From Kiloniellaceae bacterium (GTDB taxonomy: Bacteria; Pseudomonadota; Alphaproteobacteria; Kiloniellales; J153), in assembly GCA_021776175.1 (NCBI GenBank), contig JAJFGJ010000002.1:124001-188000 (forward strand): DNA of 64,000 nt. Reading direction: 5' to 3'. A program made the translations under genes and the position numbers. Shown here piece by piece: positions 1 through 9,295 of this stretch (positions are counted from its first letter, which is position 1; every line of letters starts with the position of its first letter). A model generated the notes under the pieces. The model was not told where the DNA came from, did not search any database, and was given only the letters and a program-made list of their open reading frames with translations.

Positions 1-2
1 AA

Positions 3-692
3 GTCAGAAATTTTGAAACCCTCGGGCGGTTCGACAACGACTGGCTTTCTGCGCGCTATCATTTCAGCTTCGCCGGCTACGACGATCCGGCGCGGCGGGG
101 AATCGGGCCGCTTTTGGTCTGGAACGACGACACAATCCGTCCCGGCACCGGCTTCGGCGCGCACGGCCACCGCGATATGGAGATCATTACCTACATCCGG
201 CGCGGCGCCATCACCCACGAGGACCACCTGGGCAATCGCGGCCGCACGGCGGCGGGCGACGTTCAAGTCATGTCCGCCGGAACCGGGATCAGGCATGCCG
301 AGTTCAATAAGGAAGACGAGGAGACCGAGCTGTATCAAATCTGGATCGAGCCCAGTGAGAAGAACCTGAAGCCACGCTGGGAGCAGCGCCGTTTTCCAAA
401 AGCCGAACGTGGCGGCGCACTAGTGGCGCTGGCTTCGGGCCGGGCCGGCGACGAGGCCGCGCTGACGATCCATCAGGACGCCGCCATTCTGGGCGCGACC
501 CTCTTGGCGGGCCAGAGTGTCACTCACCATCTGGACCACGGGCGCCGGGCCTATCTGGTCGCGGCGCGGGGCGCGATAGAGGTAAACGGCATAGCCGTTG
601 GCGCCCGCGACGGGCTCGCCATCACAGACGAACCGGAAATCGCCATCGCCGCGCGCGAGGATTCGGAAATACTCCTCGCAGATCTGCCATGA
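3..692 (+). CDS. Pirin family protein (5' end outside window)
   Basis: The reading frame is already open at the left edge, so the N-terminus is missing. The visible part is a typical pirin/YhaK bicupin. The N-terminal cupin carries the metal ligands in AHGHRDME (the HxH pair) and later GIRHAEF (His and Glu). A second, less conserved cupin follows and ends in LADLP. Pirins bind Fe(II) or another metal; some act as quercetin 2,3-dioxygenases or redox sensors, but the substrate here cannot be told. The stop overlaps a possible ATG of the DoxX gene, so the two are probably co-transcribed, a common pairing in stress-related operons. Confidence 0.88.
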   Translation, partial: VRNFETLGRFDNDWLSARYHFSFAGYDDPARRGIGPLLVWNDDTIRPGTGFGAHGHRDMEIITYIRRGAITHEDHLGNRGRTAAGDVQVMSAGTGIRHAEFNKEDEETELYQIWIEPSEKNLKPRWEQRRFPKAERGGALVALASGRAGDEAALTIHQDAAILGATLLAGQSVTHHLDHGRRAYLVAARGAIEVNGIAVGARDGLAITDEPEIAIAAREDSEILLADLP

Positions 693-715
693 CCCAAACC
701 AAGGGAGACGAAGCC

Positions 716-1189
716 ATGACCGCTCCGGCCATCGAGACCAAAGCCATCGTTCCAGCATTGGCGCCACTGCATAGAGGTCTGGCCCCCCTCGCCTATCCGT
801 TGATCCGCGTGGTCGCGGGCCTGTTCCTCGTGCCGCACGGCGCCCAGAAGCTGTTCGGCTGGTTCGGCGGCTATGGTCTACAAGGCACCGGCGGTTTCTT
901 CGCCGAAAACCTGGGCCTGGAACCGGGTGTCTTCTGGGCCGCCTTGGCCGGCGGGACCGAGTTTTTCGGCGGAATTTTAATCGCCCTCGGCTTCTTGACC
1001 CGGCCCGCCGCCGTGGCGGTTGCCATCCTCATGGCCGTGGCGGCCTTGAAAGTGCATCTGGTCAACGGCTTCTTCATGACCAATGGCGGTTACGAATACG
1101 CCGCCATGTGGGGCCTGATCGCCCTCGCCATCGCGTTTCGCGGCGGCGGCGAGATGTCGATCGACCGCACCCTCGGCCGGGAGTTTTGA
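716..1189 (+). CDS. DoxX family membrane protein
   Basis: This small protein has about four membrane segments and DoxX hallmarks: VPHGAQKLFGWFGG near residue 35, then GGTEFFGGILIALGFLTRPAA, and a short tail with FRGGGEMSIDR. DoxX-family proteins are inner-membrane proteins linked to redox or thiol stress, with no firmly known reaction in most bacteria. An upstream ATG at 689 overlaps the pirin stop. The ATG at 716 is preferred because AAGGGAG lies at 701-707 with good spacing. It is probably co-expressed with the pirin gene. Confidence 0.88.
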   Translation: MTAPAIETKAIVPALAPLHRGLAPLAYPLIRVVAGLFLVPHGAQKLFGWFGGYGLQGTGGFFAENLGLEPGVFWAALAGGTEFFGGILIALGFLTRPAAVAVAILMAVAALKVHLVNGFFMTNGGYEYAAMWGLIALAIAFRGGGEMSIDRTLGREF

Positions 1190-1205
1190 GGTTGTTACTT
1201 CCCGC

Positions 1206-3743
1206 GTGGCGAATGCGCCATGCGTAGCTAGTGTGGTGGAACGTGCTAAAGTAACGCGACCAATCGACCTTTGCGGGGTTCGCGCTTTGCCACGTCTTCT
1301 TGCCGCCGGCCTTGTGGGCCTGCTTATTCTATTCCTCGCCGTTCCCGATGCGGCGGCCCAGGTTTCAAAACCTCAGCGGCCGTTCAGTACCGTGGTCGAG
1401 CAGTGGGGCCGTGCTTTCAATGCCATCGCTCAGGAAGTAGGCAGGGGAGGAATCGGCCCGGCAAGAGCCGATGCGCTAAAAAAATCGCTTACCAAAATCG
1501 ACACGGAAGCAGAGGAAATACGCCAAAACGCGCGCGGCGCGCTCGATCCCTTGGGGGTTCAGCTAGAGGCGCTAGGCCCCGCGCCGGCCGAGGGCGCACC
1601 ACCCGAAGCACCGGAAATCACAGAGCAGCGTACGAAGATCGCGGAAGACATCGCCGCCTATGAAGCGCGCATCAAACAAGCCGATCTGGCCTCGACCCGG
1701 GTCAAGGACCTGACGGTTCAGATCAACGACTTGACCCTGGAACGCTCGATCGAACTGCTTATCAAGGTATTTCCCCTGCCCGTGGCGCCCGGCACCATCG
1801 CCAAGGCGGCGCCGGAGTTCTTCCAGTCCTTGACCGCCATGACCAAGGCGCCGGCCGAGTGGTGGCGGTCCCTGGCGGTGGACGAGCAACACAGATATCT
1901 CTCCCGCAATGCCTTGTTCCTGTTGCCCGCGCTAGTGCTGGCATGGCTGCTGCGCCGGGCATTGTCGCGATTTTTCGGGCGCGATCCGGAAATTCAGCAC
2001 CCGACCTACATGCGTCGCCTGACCGGCGCCATCGCCGAGGGCCTGGCCCACGGTATCGTACCGTCCTTCATCTTGGCGGTGATCGTCTTGCGGGCCAGCG
2101 CCGAGTCGAGCCTTATGAGCGGGCTCTTCGCCCAGATGGCGATAGCGGCCTGTTCCGTCGCCATCATGGTCATTCTGGCATGGGCACTGCCCCGGGCGGT
2201 GCTGGCGCCCGACCTTCCGTCATGGCGCCTTATCCCCTTCACCGCGGCGCACGCCCGCATCATCAGCCGGCGGATCACGTATCTGGCGGCTGTGTTCGCG
2301 GTCGATATATTTCTTGTCGTCTCGGCACGTCAGATGGATTTCTCGGATCAGCTGACCTCGATTTACACGCTGATCTTGAGCGCGATGGAGGTGTTCGGGA
2401 TTCTTCTCCTCACCCAAGGAAGGTTGTGGATCTGGGAGGAAGAGAAGCAGGATCCGAGCGCCGCGAACACGGACGCGGCCGCCGCCGAAACCGGCCCAGC
2501 CAGCCGAATGCCGCGCTGGCGCTTCTGGCCAACGCTACGCTGGCTCGTCGGGCTGCTCGCCCTCGCCGCAGTCGTGAGCGCGGCGAGCGGCTACGCCAAT
2601 CTCAGCCGCTACGTCATCGAAAACTTGGTCATCAGCGGCATGGCGATTGGCATTCTATTCTTGGTCCGCGGCCTGATTCGCGAATTGATCGGCGCCGCGT
2701 TGCGCTTGCGGGTCGTGCAAGTCCAACTAGCCATCCCGCACAAGACACGGCAGCGCTACAAGTTTTGGCTGCGTGCGTTGCTGGACATTTCGATCAAACT
2801 CGGTGGTGCGGTAATCCTGCTGATCGTCTGGGGCGTGCCGGGCGAAGACATTTATGCCTGGTCGCGCAGCGTCCTGCAGGAATTCACGATCGGCAATGTC
2901 ACGATCTCACCCACCGATATCGTCGTCGCCATCTTCATCTTTGTCGCCATCATAACCGCGACCCGCGCTGCGCAGCGGGCCCTGACAGACCATGTTTTCC
3001 CCCAAACGAATCTGGATGTCGGGGTTCAGAATTCCCTGTCTTCCGGATTCGGATACATCGGCCTGGGGGTCGCCGCGATGCTCGCCATTTCGGCGATAGG
3101 CCTCGACCTATCGAACATCGCCTTGATAGCGGGCGCTCTCTCCGTCGGCATAGGTTTTGGACTTCAGGCGATCATAAACAACTTCGTGTCCGGCCTGATC
3201 TTATTGATCGAACGGCCGATCAAGGTAGGCGATTGGATCGTGGTTGGCGGCTACGAGGGGATGGTCAAGCAAATCAACGTACGCGCGACGGAGATAGAAA
3301 CATTCCAGCGCGCCTCGATCATCGTGCCCAACAGCGAATTGATCTCGGGCGCGGTAACGAATTGGACCCACAAAAACCGCTATGGCCGCGTCGAAATTCC
3401 AATCGGCATCGCCTATGGCTCGGACATCGAACAAGCCATGGCAATCCTGAAAACGTGCCTGCGGGACCACGATCAGATCCTTCCCTGGCCAGAACCCTAT
3501 GCCCTGTTTCGCCGGTTCGGAGATAGCTCGCTCGACCTGGAAGCACGCGGCTTTATCGGCAACATCGCCAATCGAACCATCGTCACTAGCGATCTGTGCC
3601 TGGCTATAGACGCTGCGTTCCGCGAGGCGAATATAGAGATCCCCTTCCCGCAGCGCGACTTGCATATTCGCGGCGCCGAGGGTTTGGACCAAGCCCAACG
3701 CCAGCGCCTGGCCGCCGCCGGCTCAGCGCCCAAAGAACCATGA
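1206..3743 (+). CDS. Mechanosensitive channel, MscS family with N-terminal DUF3772-like region
   Basis: The 845-residue protein starts with a hydrophobic signal-like stretch ending in AAAQ. A soluble coiled periplasmic region follows (about 50-190, DUF3772-like), then many membrane segments (about 230-640). The MscS core near 640-760 contains GFGLQAIINNFVSGLILLIE, the KVGDWIVVGG beta domain and IVPNSELISG. It should act as an inner-membrane tension-gated channel that releases solutes on hypo-osmotic shock. The GTG at 1206 is the longest start; GTG codons a little downstream are alternatives, so the exact N-terminus is uncertain. The stop overlaps the greB start by ATGA. Confidence 0.9.
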   Translation: MANAPCVASVVERAKVTRPIDLCGVRALPRLLAAGLVGLLILFLAVPDAAAQVSKPQRPFSTVVEQWGRAFNAIAQEVGRGGIGPARADALKKSLTKIDTEAEEIRQNARGALDPLGVQLEALGPAPAEGAPPEAPEITEQRTKIAEDIAAYEARIKQADLASTRVKDLTVQINDLTLERSIELLIKVFPLPVAPGTIAKAAPEFFQSLTAMTKAPAEWWRSLAVDEQHRYLSRNALFLLPALVLAWLLRRALSRFFGRDPEIQHPTYMRRLTGAIAEGLAHGIVPSFILAVIVLRASAESSLMSGLFAQMAIAACSVAIMVILAWALPRAVLAPDLPSWRLIPFTAAHARIISRRITYLAAVFAVDIFLVVSARQMDFSDQLTSIYTLILSAMEVFGILLLTQGRLWIWEEEKQDPSAANTDAAAAETGPASRMPRWRFWPTLRWLVGLLALAAVVSAASGYANLSRYVIENLVISGMAIGILFLVRGLIRELIGAALRLRVVQVQLAIPHKTRQRYKFWLRALLDISIKLGGAVILLIVWGVPGEDIYAWSRSVLQEFTIGNVTISPTDIVVAIFIFVAIITATRAAQRALTDHVFPQTNLDVGVQNSLSSGFGYIGLGVAAMLAISAIGLDLSNIALIAGALSVGIGFGLQAIINNFVSGLILLIERPIKVGDWIVVGGYEGMVKQINVRATEIETFQRASIIVPNSELISGAVTNWTHKNRYGRVEIPIGIAYGSDIEQAMAILKTCLRDHDQILPWPEPYALFRRFGDSSLDLEARGFIGNIANRTIVTSDLCLAIDAAFREANIEIPFPQRDLHIRGAEGLDQAQRQRLAAAGSAPKEP

Positions 3744-4309
3744 GTAAAGCTTTCACCAAGGAAAACGACAACGAGGGTGAAGACGAGCCTGAAGCCCCCG
3801 ATTCCCTGCCCGTGGGGTTGAAGAATTATATCACGCCCCGTGGCCTTGGGCGGCTAAAGGAGGAACTCCAGCACTTGTGGACAGTTGAGCGCCCCAAGGT
3901 GGTCGAAGTCGTCTCCTGGGCGGCGGGTAACGGCGACCGTTCGGAGAATGGTGACTATATATATGGCAAGAAGCGCCTGCGCGAGATTGACCGGCGTGTC
4001 CGCTTTCTGCGCAAACGCCTGGAGATCGCCCACGTCGTGGATCCAGCCCTGCAAACCAAACACGATCAGGTGTTCTTTGGCGCCACCGTCACCTACGCCG
4101 ATGAGAAAGACGTGGAACGCACGGTGCGCATCGTGGGAGTCGACGAAACACGCGGTGAAGCCGGCGTGGTGAGTTGGATTTCCCCCATCGCACGGGCGCT
4201 TCTCAAGACGCGCGTGGGCGACACGGCCGAGGTCCGTACCCCGAACGGGCCGGAACCCATCGAGATCGTCAAGATTTCCTACAACGAAACTTCCACCGGA
4301 GAGCCTTGA
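3740..4309 (+). CDS. greB: Transcript cleavage factor GreB
   Basis: This 189-residue protein has the GreA/GreB layout: an N-terminal coiled coil beginning NYITPRGLGRLKEEL and a C-terminal FKBP-like domain. The basic GreB-type segment GDRSENGDYIYGKKRLREID near the coiled-coil tip contains the acidic pair expected at the RNA polymerase active centre. It should rescue backtracked RNA polymerase by stimulating RNA cleavage. A non-conserved acidic N-terminal extension of about 30 residues precedes the domain. The ATG overlaps the MscS stop, which fixes the start and suggests coupling. A convergent hairpin follows. Confidence 0.93.
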   Translation: MSKAFTKENDNEGEDEPEAPDSLPVGLKNYITPRGLGRLKEELQHLWTVERPKVVEVVSWAAGNGDRSENGDYIYGKKRLREIDRRVRFLRKRLEIAHVVDPALQTKHDQVFFGATVTYADEKDVERTVRIVGVDETRGEAGVVSWISPIARALLKTRVGDTAEVRTPNGPEPIEIVKISYNETSTGEP

Positions 4310-4320
4310 CAATGCTAGAA

Positions 4321-4343
4321 CCCCGCCGCCGCCGGCGGCGGGG
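4321..4343. terminator. GC-rich hairpin between convergent genes
   Basis: A perfect 10-bp stem (CCCCGCCGCC / GGCGGCGGGG) with a 3-base loop sits between the ends of greB and the OmpA-like gene. It is placed where a bidirectional terminator would serve both genes. There is no clean U-run on either side, so intrinsic termination is only plausible. Confidence 0.5.
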
Positions 4344-4358
4344 CAGTTCGCATTCGGT

Positions 4359-5216
4359 TTATTTCGAGAACTTGATCTCGACCCGGCGGTTACGCTGTTC
4401 TTGAACACCGTCTTCGGTGCTAACGACCGGCAGTTTCTCGCCAAAGGCATCGGTCAAGACCTTACCCTTCGCTAGACCGCTTTCGAGGAGGAAAAGCCTC
4501 ACGGCATCGGCCCGGCGCGTCGCCAGACCGGCATTGTAACCCTGATCCCCCGCACGATCGGCATGACCGCTGGCCACCACCTTGGTGACCTTAGCCTGCT
4601 CGGCATCGCGAACGACTTTCGCGAGGACCGACTTAGCGTCAGGCGTCAGCTTGTCGTTGTCAAAATCAAAGTAGACAACATACGGCCCTGGCAAGGCAGG
4701 GGCTGGCGCCGGAGCCGGAGCCTTCGCGGCGATCTTTGGCGCTTGCACGATCTGCGCAAGAGCCGCCGCAAAGCCGGCACGGCAGGCCGCTATGTCCTTG
4801 GGCTGGATGTTTTCCTCTTGCTCCTGCATCCAGCAGTCGAACATGACCTGAGCGCGCGCCGCTTCCGCTGGCTTACGCCCGGCCGCACCGGCGCCAAGCG
4901 CCGCGACCAGCTGCTCGCGGGCGCTGGAAAGCTCGCCGACCTTATCCGCCGGCAATTTTCGCGCATTGATCGCTTCCGGCTGAACCGAGTTGTTCGACGC
5001 GGCTTCCAGGGCGCGGTTCGCGAACACATCTGAATCGGGGTAGTCTGCCTCCGCGAACTCGGAGCCGGCTAGATCGAGATAGCCTTTGTATAGGCCAGCG
5101 TTGAAATCCGAGCCAGATGGCGTCGCATTCTTCGCATTTTCAAGCTGAAATCCGGCACAGGCACTCAACAAAAACGCACTGGACAGCGGTACCAAGACCC
5201 TTGCACACTTAAACAT
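4359..5216 (-). CDS. OmpA-family outer-membrane lipoprotein
   Basis: This 285-residue protein begins with a lipoprotein signal (LSSAFLLSAC, lipobox Cys at residue 20). A variable alpha-helical, Ala-rich region follows, with a CWMQEQEEN stretch. The C-terminal OmpA-like domain (about 180-285) shows VYFDFDNDKLTPDAKSVL, ASGHADRAGD, LATRRADAVRLFL and NRRVEIKF, the residues that grip peptidoglycan diaminopimelate. It is therefore probably an outer-membrane lipoprotein tethering the envelope to the cell wall, Pal-like in design, but it lacks the tol-pal gene context. It stands alone between a convergent greB and a large 5' gap. Confidence 0.88.
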   Translation of the reverse strand: MFKCARVLVPLSSAFLLSACAGFQLENAKNATPSGSDFNAGLYKGYLDLAGSEFAEADYPDSDVFANRALEAASNNSVQPEAINARKLPADKVGELSSAREQLVAALGAGAAGRKPAEAARAQVMFDCWMQEQEENIQPKDIAACRAGFAAALAQIVQAPKIAAKAPAPAPAPALPGPYVVYFDFDNDKLTPDAKSVLAKVVRDAEQAKVTKVVASGHADRAGDQGYNAGLATRRADAVRLFLLESGLAKGKVLTDAFGEKLPVVSTEDGVQEQRNRRVEIKFSK

Positions 5217-5337
5217 ACCTTGACCTCCCGTATTCTACATGAATTCACCGGAAAATATCTTCCGGGTGCACCGCAGGGTTGCACAATAATCTGGCAATCT
5301 CAAACATATTTGCATACCTACATAGCGGTTTAAGCCC

Positions 5338-6336
5338 CTAAGATAGATCGAAGCTGGCGGCCAAGGGCGCGTGGTGGGATTGCGGACCGCCCTCGATCAG
5401 TTCGTCCTCCAAACCCTCGTTCAAGACCTCGAGTTCCCGGTAGTGGGCGAAGAGCGCGGGCGAGACCAGAACATGATCCAACATGGCGGGGCGGCCGCCG
5501 TGGATGACCGAATAGCGCCTGGATTCCGGCAAGGTCGCGTCGAGCGGGATCATGGTGCGTGATTCAAGATCCGGGTTGCCGGTGTCGCCGGGGCCGCCGC
5601 GCATGATGCGTAGCGGCATTTGCCGCTCTTCGGCGTTGAAGTCGCCGCAAACGGCGATCAGGGCTTGCGCCTCGGCGTCGAAAAGCCGCTCGATCAGCAG
5701 CCGCGCCTCCAGTGCCTGACCGGCACGCTTCAGGGTCGCGAGGTAGAAACCCTCGGCCCAGCCGCCCACACTTTTCCACCGCGCGGCATCCGCCTTTTGA
5801 CCCGGAACCGGCGCGGCCAACGGCGCGCGCAGGTGCAAGTTGATGACATGAAGCAAGCGGCCATCCGGTAACTCCATGGAAGCGAGAAGGATTGGCCGGT
5901 TCCATTCCACGGGATCCGCGGCTTGTCCGGGGGGGCACGCCGTCGCCAAGCGAACGCGCGGCGGGGCGATGAGATCGTGGCGAAACTCCTGGCCACCGCG
6001 CAGCGGATAGCGGCTGAGTATTACCAGATTGTGCACGGCATCCGCGCCGCGTGCCGCGCCCGTCTTGGCCGCCGGCCCCGAGACACGCGAGGTCTCGGCC
6101 CGGTGGAAGTCCGCATATTGCGTTTCCGCCAGCAGGCGATCGAGCGCCAACAACCCGCGCGGCCCGCCGCCGGGAGGTCGCTGGCCGTTGACTTCCTGCA
6201 GGCACAACACATCCGCTTCCAGGCGTTTCAATTGCGGCCGCAGAATTCGGACGCGCGCCTGCAACGGCACCGGCAGGTCCGGCCCGTCGTCCAAGCTCTC
6301 CAGGTTGAAAGTCGCGATACGAAGTCCGCCGCGCAT
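5338..6336 (-). CDS. Endonuclease/exonuclease/phosphatase (EEP) family hydrolase
   Basis: The 332-residue protein has the EEP catalytic series in order: LRIATFNLESL at the N-terminus, DVLCLQEVN (metal-binding Glu), INLHLRAP, CGDFNAEE (Asp/Asn pair), LDHVLVSP, and the catalytic His in QSHHAPLAASFDL at the end. The fold cleaves phosphodiesters in DNA, lipids or small molecules; the actual substrate is unknown. There is no signal peptide, so it is probably cytoplasmic. It lies 44 bases downstream of the DUF924 gene on the same strand and may share its transcript. Confidence 0.85.
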   Translation of the reverse strand: MRGGLRIATFNLESLDDGPDLPVPLQARVRILRPQLKRLEADVLCLQEVNGQRPPGGGPRGLLALDRLLAETQYADFHRAETSRVSGPAAKTGAARGADAVHNLVILSRYPLRGGQEFRHDLIAPPRVRLATACPPGQAADPVEWNRPILLASMELPDGRLLHVINLHLRAPLAAPVPGQKADAARWKSVGGWAEGFYLATLKRAGQALEARLLIERLFDAEAQALIAVCGDFNAEERQMPLRIMRGGPGDTGNPDLESRTMIPLDATLPESRRYSVIHGGRPAMLDHVLVSPALFAHYRELEVLNEGLEDELIEGGPQSHHAPLAASFDLS

Positions 6337-6380
6337 TGGACGATTATAACCTTCGCGGCGCCAACCGCCAAGAAGCGGCG

Positions 6381-6938
6381 TTAAAACGACGATCCAGGTT
6401 GGGTCAGGAACTCCGTCTCTTCTGGCGTACCCACGCGGCCAAGTACGGCGTTACGGTGGGGAAACCGCCCAAAGCGGGCGATTATATCGCGGTGCCGCGC
6501 CGCGTAGTCCAGCCACTCCGGGTTCTCGTCCAGGCCCGCGAATAACCGCACGGAAAGTTCCTGATCCACAAGATTCTCGCTGTGTTCGAGCGGCAGGTAC
6601 AAGAATACCCGTTGTTCCTGCGGCACATCGCGGTCGAGTTTTTGCTCCAGCGCGTGCCGCGTGACCGCGCGCGCCACGGCGTCGCTGGCAAAAGATCGTG
6701 GATCGCCGCGAAACAAATTTCGCGGCGCCTGATCGAGCAGAACGCACAAGGCGACACAGCCAGCCGCGCTCTCCCGCCAGTCATGGAAATCGCCGGCCAC
6801 GGCGGCTTCGTGCGAATGGGACAAACGCGCGCGGACCTCGACATCGAAGGCCGGATCCTTGACGAACCACCTGTGCGCCGGCCCCTCCACGAAGCAGAAA
6901 TCGAGAATCCCGGCGATGGTGCTCCTGGGCTCGAACAT
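6381..6938 (-). CDS. DUF924 family protein
   Basis: This 185-residue helical protein has DUF924 hallmarks: ILDFCFVEGPAHRWFVKDPAFD at the start, LCVLLDQAPRNLFRGDPRSFASD in the middle, FLYLPLEHSENLVDQE and FGRFPHRNAVLGR near the end. The family is widespread, predicted to have a TPR-like fold, and has no defined biochemical role. An in-frame extension up to 7040 overlaps the TVP38 gene. The ATG at 6938 (MFEPRST) matches where the family normally begins and is preferred. Confidence 0.85.
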   Translation of the reverse strand: MFEPRSTIAGILDFCFVEGPAHRWFVKDPAFDVEVRARLSHSHEAAVAGDFHDWRESAAGCVALCVLLDQAPRNLFRGDPRSFASDAVARAVTRHALEQKLDRDVPQEQRVFLYLPLEHSENLVDQELSVRLFAGLDENPEWLDYAARHRDIIARFGRFPHRNAVLGRVGTPEETEFLTQPGSSF

Positions 6939-7036
6939 GGGAAATATGATTGAACGAAACAGGCCCCATGTCCATCCGGGCAAGGGGCCTATCGCGGGGC
7001 GGCACTTGAAAAAGCGCCGCCGCGATGCGGTGCCGG

Positions 7037-7810
7037 TCACATGGTCCGGCGCGCGCGGAACCGCTTGTAGGCGACAGGCAGGAGAGACAACAATCCCAAG
7101 CCGGTCAGCGCCACCAGTATCTCGGGGGTAACCACCGATTTAGCGGTGAAACTTTGGGAGGAGTCGAAAACGCTGCCCAAGCCGACGCCGGAGGAAGCGA
7201 AGACGAAGGCGCCGGGAATGACGCCAATCAAGGTTGCCGCGACATAGGTGCGCAGGCTCACACCCAGGAAGGCCGGCACCAGATTGACCAGGAAGAAGGG
7301 AAACAGCGGAATCAACCGCAAGGTCAACAAATAGCTGAAGGCATTTTGTTCGAATCCTGCTTCCATGCGCCGCAGGGCCGCGCCGGCGCGGCGGCGCAGG
7401 AAGCCGCCCAAGGCCGTGCGCGCGAGCAGGAATATCACGGTCGCCCCGGTACTGGCCGCGATCACGATCCATAGCGTTCCCAGCCACGGCCCGAAGAGAA
7501 ACCCGCCGGCGATGCTAAGAAGCGCGCCGCCGGGCAAGGACACGGCGGTCGCCAGGGCGTAAACCGCCAAGTAGGTCAAAACCGCCAGACCCATCCGCTG
7601 CTCGACGAAGTCGACGAGCATGTGGCGATTTTCCCTCAGGGCCGTGAAGGTGAGATAACGATCCAGATCTAACCAATAAATGAGCCCGGCGGCGATGGCC
7701 AAGGCGCCCAGCAGCGCGATTCTAGGGGCCGCGCCGGCCAGCGCGCCGCCGCTTGAGGTGGCTTGGGTCCCGGTCTCGGGAAGCGTGGGGGCCGCATTCG
7801 GTATGGTCAT
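7037..7810 (-). CDS. TVP38/TMEM64 (VTT-domain, DedA-like) membrane protein
   Basis: The 257-residue protein has about six hydrophobic segments and the VTT/SNARE-associated core: LPGGALLSIAGGFLFGPWLGT, then FLLARTALGGFLRRR, and RLIPLFPFFLVNLVPAFLGV with IPGAFVFASSGVGLG. VTT proteins are membrane scramblases or transporters of lipids or small solutes. The gene is 13 bases downstream of a MerA-like flavoprotein gene, a pairing that recurs in bacteria, where the two are sometimes fused. This suggests a common redox or transport job that has not been defined. Confidence 0.88.
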   Translation of the reverse strand: MTIPNAAPTLPETGTQATSSGGALAGAAPRIALLGALAIAAGLIYWLDLDRYLTFTALRENRHMLVDFVEQRMGLAVLTYLAVYALATAVSLPGGALLSIAGGFLFGPWLGTLWIVIAASTGATVIFLLARTALGGFLRRRAGAALRRMEAGFEQNAFSYLLTLRLIPLFPFFLVNLVPAFLGVSLRTYVAATLIGVIPGAFVFASSGVGLGSVFDSSQSFTAKSVVTPEILVALTGLGLLSLLPVAYKRFRARRTM

Positions 7811-7823
7811 CTTCTCCCCTAGC

Positions 7824-9263
7824 TCACACGAAATCGAGGCGTTGCAGGAACCCGACCAGCTTGCGGGTGCCTTGGCTGAATAGCTTGGGCGTGAAGTAAG
7901 ATCCGGCCGCGCGCTTAGAGGCTTCGCCCAGGGTTGGATAAGGTGCGATCATCCCAGCCATGGCGCCGATCTTCAGGCCCCGCTCGACCGCCAGGACCCA
8001 GGGCAAGATCAACTCCCCCGCGTGGCGGCCGACAATGGTGGCGCCGAGTATCCGCCCCTTGGCATCCATGACCGCCTTGACGAAACCCTCGGTCTCGCGC
8101 TCGGCGCGGGCGCGGTCGTTTTCTTCGAAAGGCCAGGCCACGGTCCGTACCGCGCCGTGCTTGCCGCGCGCCGCCGCTTCGTCAAGGCCGACATGGGCCA
8201 ATTCCGGGTCGCTATAGGTAACCCAGGGCACCGCGTGATATTTGACCTTCGCGGGCAGCTTGAACAGCGCGTTCCGGATCACGATGCCGGCGTGATAGCC
8301 GGCCATGTGGGTGAACTGATAACCACCGGCGACATCGCCAATGGCGAAAATACGCTTGTTTGAGGTGCGCAGACGGGCATCCACCGAAATACCCTTCTTG
8401 GTATAGACGACCCCGGCGGCCTCCAAGCCTAGGTTTTCGACGTTCGGGCGCCGCCCGGCCGCGACCAGGAGATGCGATCCAATCACGCTCTCAAGCTCGC
8501 CGTCAGCGCCTTCTATCTCAATGGCGACGCCGTTGCCGCGCCGCGTGGCGCGCGTGACCCGCACGCCTTCGCGCAAGCTCAAACCCTCGGCGGTCAAGCG
8601 CCGGCGCACGACCGCGACCGCGTCGGGATCGTCCTTGGCCAAAATGCCGAAGGCTTCGATCACGGTCACCCGCGCGCCCAGGCGGCGATGCGCCTGGGCC
8701 AATTCTATCCCGATCGGGCCGCCGCCCAGGACGATCAGATGCTCCGGCCGCTCGGTCAACTCGAAGATCGTTTCGTTGGTGAGAAAGGACACCTCGGCCA
8801 GGCCCTCGATGGACGGCAAGGCGGGCGAGGAGCCGGTCGCGATCACAAAGCGCCGGGCCCGCACAACCTGACCGCCCGCCCTTAGACCACGCGAATCCGT
8901 GAAGTGCGCCGCAGCCTGGATCACCTTTACCCCCAAGCCCTCGAAACGCTCTACCGAATCGTTCGGGGCGATCCCGCCGATCACCCCCTTGACGTGATCG
9001 TGGACCTTGAGAAAGTCGATTTCCGGCTCGTGACCGTTGACGCCGAAGCGGCCGCTGTCGCGCACCGCCTGGGCGGCATGGCCGGCGGCCAGCAGCGCCT
9101 TGGAAGGCACACAGCCGGTATTCAGGCAGTCCCCGCCCATGGCGCCCTTTTCGATCAGCACCACGCGGGCGCCCATTTGAGCGGCCCCGGCGGCGACGCT
9201 CAAACCGCCGGAACCGCCCCCAATAATCGCGATATCGGCCGTGACGATACTTTCATTCGACAT
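7824..9263 (-). CDS. Class I pyridine nucleotide-disulfide oxidoreductase (MerA/Lpd-like)
   Basis: The 479-residue flavoprotein has an FAD-binding GGGSGGLSVAAGAAQMG, the redox-active disulfide in GGDCLNTGCVPSK, an NAD(P)-binding GGGPIGIELAQAHRRLG, the second FAD motif IFAIGDVAGG, and a dimerisation domain. In place of the His-Glu proton-transfer dyad of dihydrolipoamide dehydrogenase it reads APYPTLGE, with Tyr where His is expected. The N-terminal HMA domain and C-terminal Cys pair of true mercuric reductases are both absent. It is therefore neither a standard Lpd nor a standard MerA. The substrate is unknown, probably linked to the adjacent TVP38-type membrane protein. Confidence 0.85.
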   Translation of the reverse strand: MSNESIVTADIAIIGGGSGGLSVAAGAAQMGARVVLIEKGAMGGDCLNTGCVPSKALLAAGHAAQAVRDSGRFGVNGHEPEIDFLKVHDHVKGVIGGIAPNDSVERFEGLGVKVIQAAAHFTDSRGLRAGGQVVRARRFVIATGSSPALPSIEGLAEVSFLTNETIFELTERPEHLIVLGGGPIGIELAQAHRRLGARVTVIEAFGILAKDDPDAVAVVRRRLTAEGLSLREGVRVTRATRRGNGVAIEIEGADGELESVIGSHLLVAAGRRPNVENLGLEAAGVVYTKKGISVDARLRTSNKRIFAIGDVAGGYQFTHMAGYHAGIVIRNALFKLPAKVKYHAVPWVTYSDPELAHVGLDEAAARGKHGAVRTVAWPFEENDRARAERETEGFVKAVMDAKGRILGATIVGRHAGELILPWVLAVERGLKIGAMAGMIAPYPTLGEASKRAAGSYFTPKLFSQGTRKLVGFLQRLDFV

Positions 9264-9295
9264 GTCATTCCCTCTCCGGTTCGGAATCGCGCGGG

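Noticed and set aside
1859-3526. 555-codon plus-strand frame inside the MscS gene
   Set aside because: It is a high-GC shadow frame of the MscS gene with Arg/Pro-rich, non-membrane composition; the MscS frame has clear motifs.
7824-9263. Mercuric reductase (merA)
   Set aside because: No HMA domain, no C-terminal Cys pair and no mer genes; called only a MerA-like flavoprotein.
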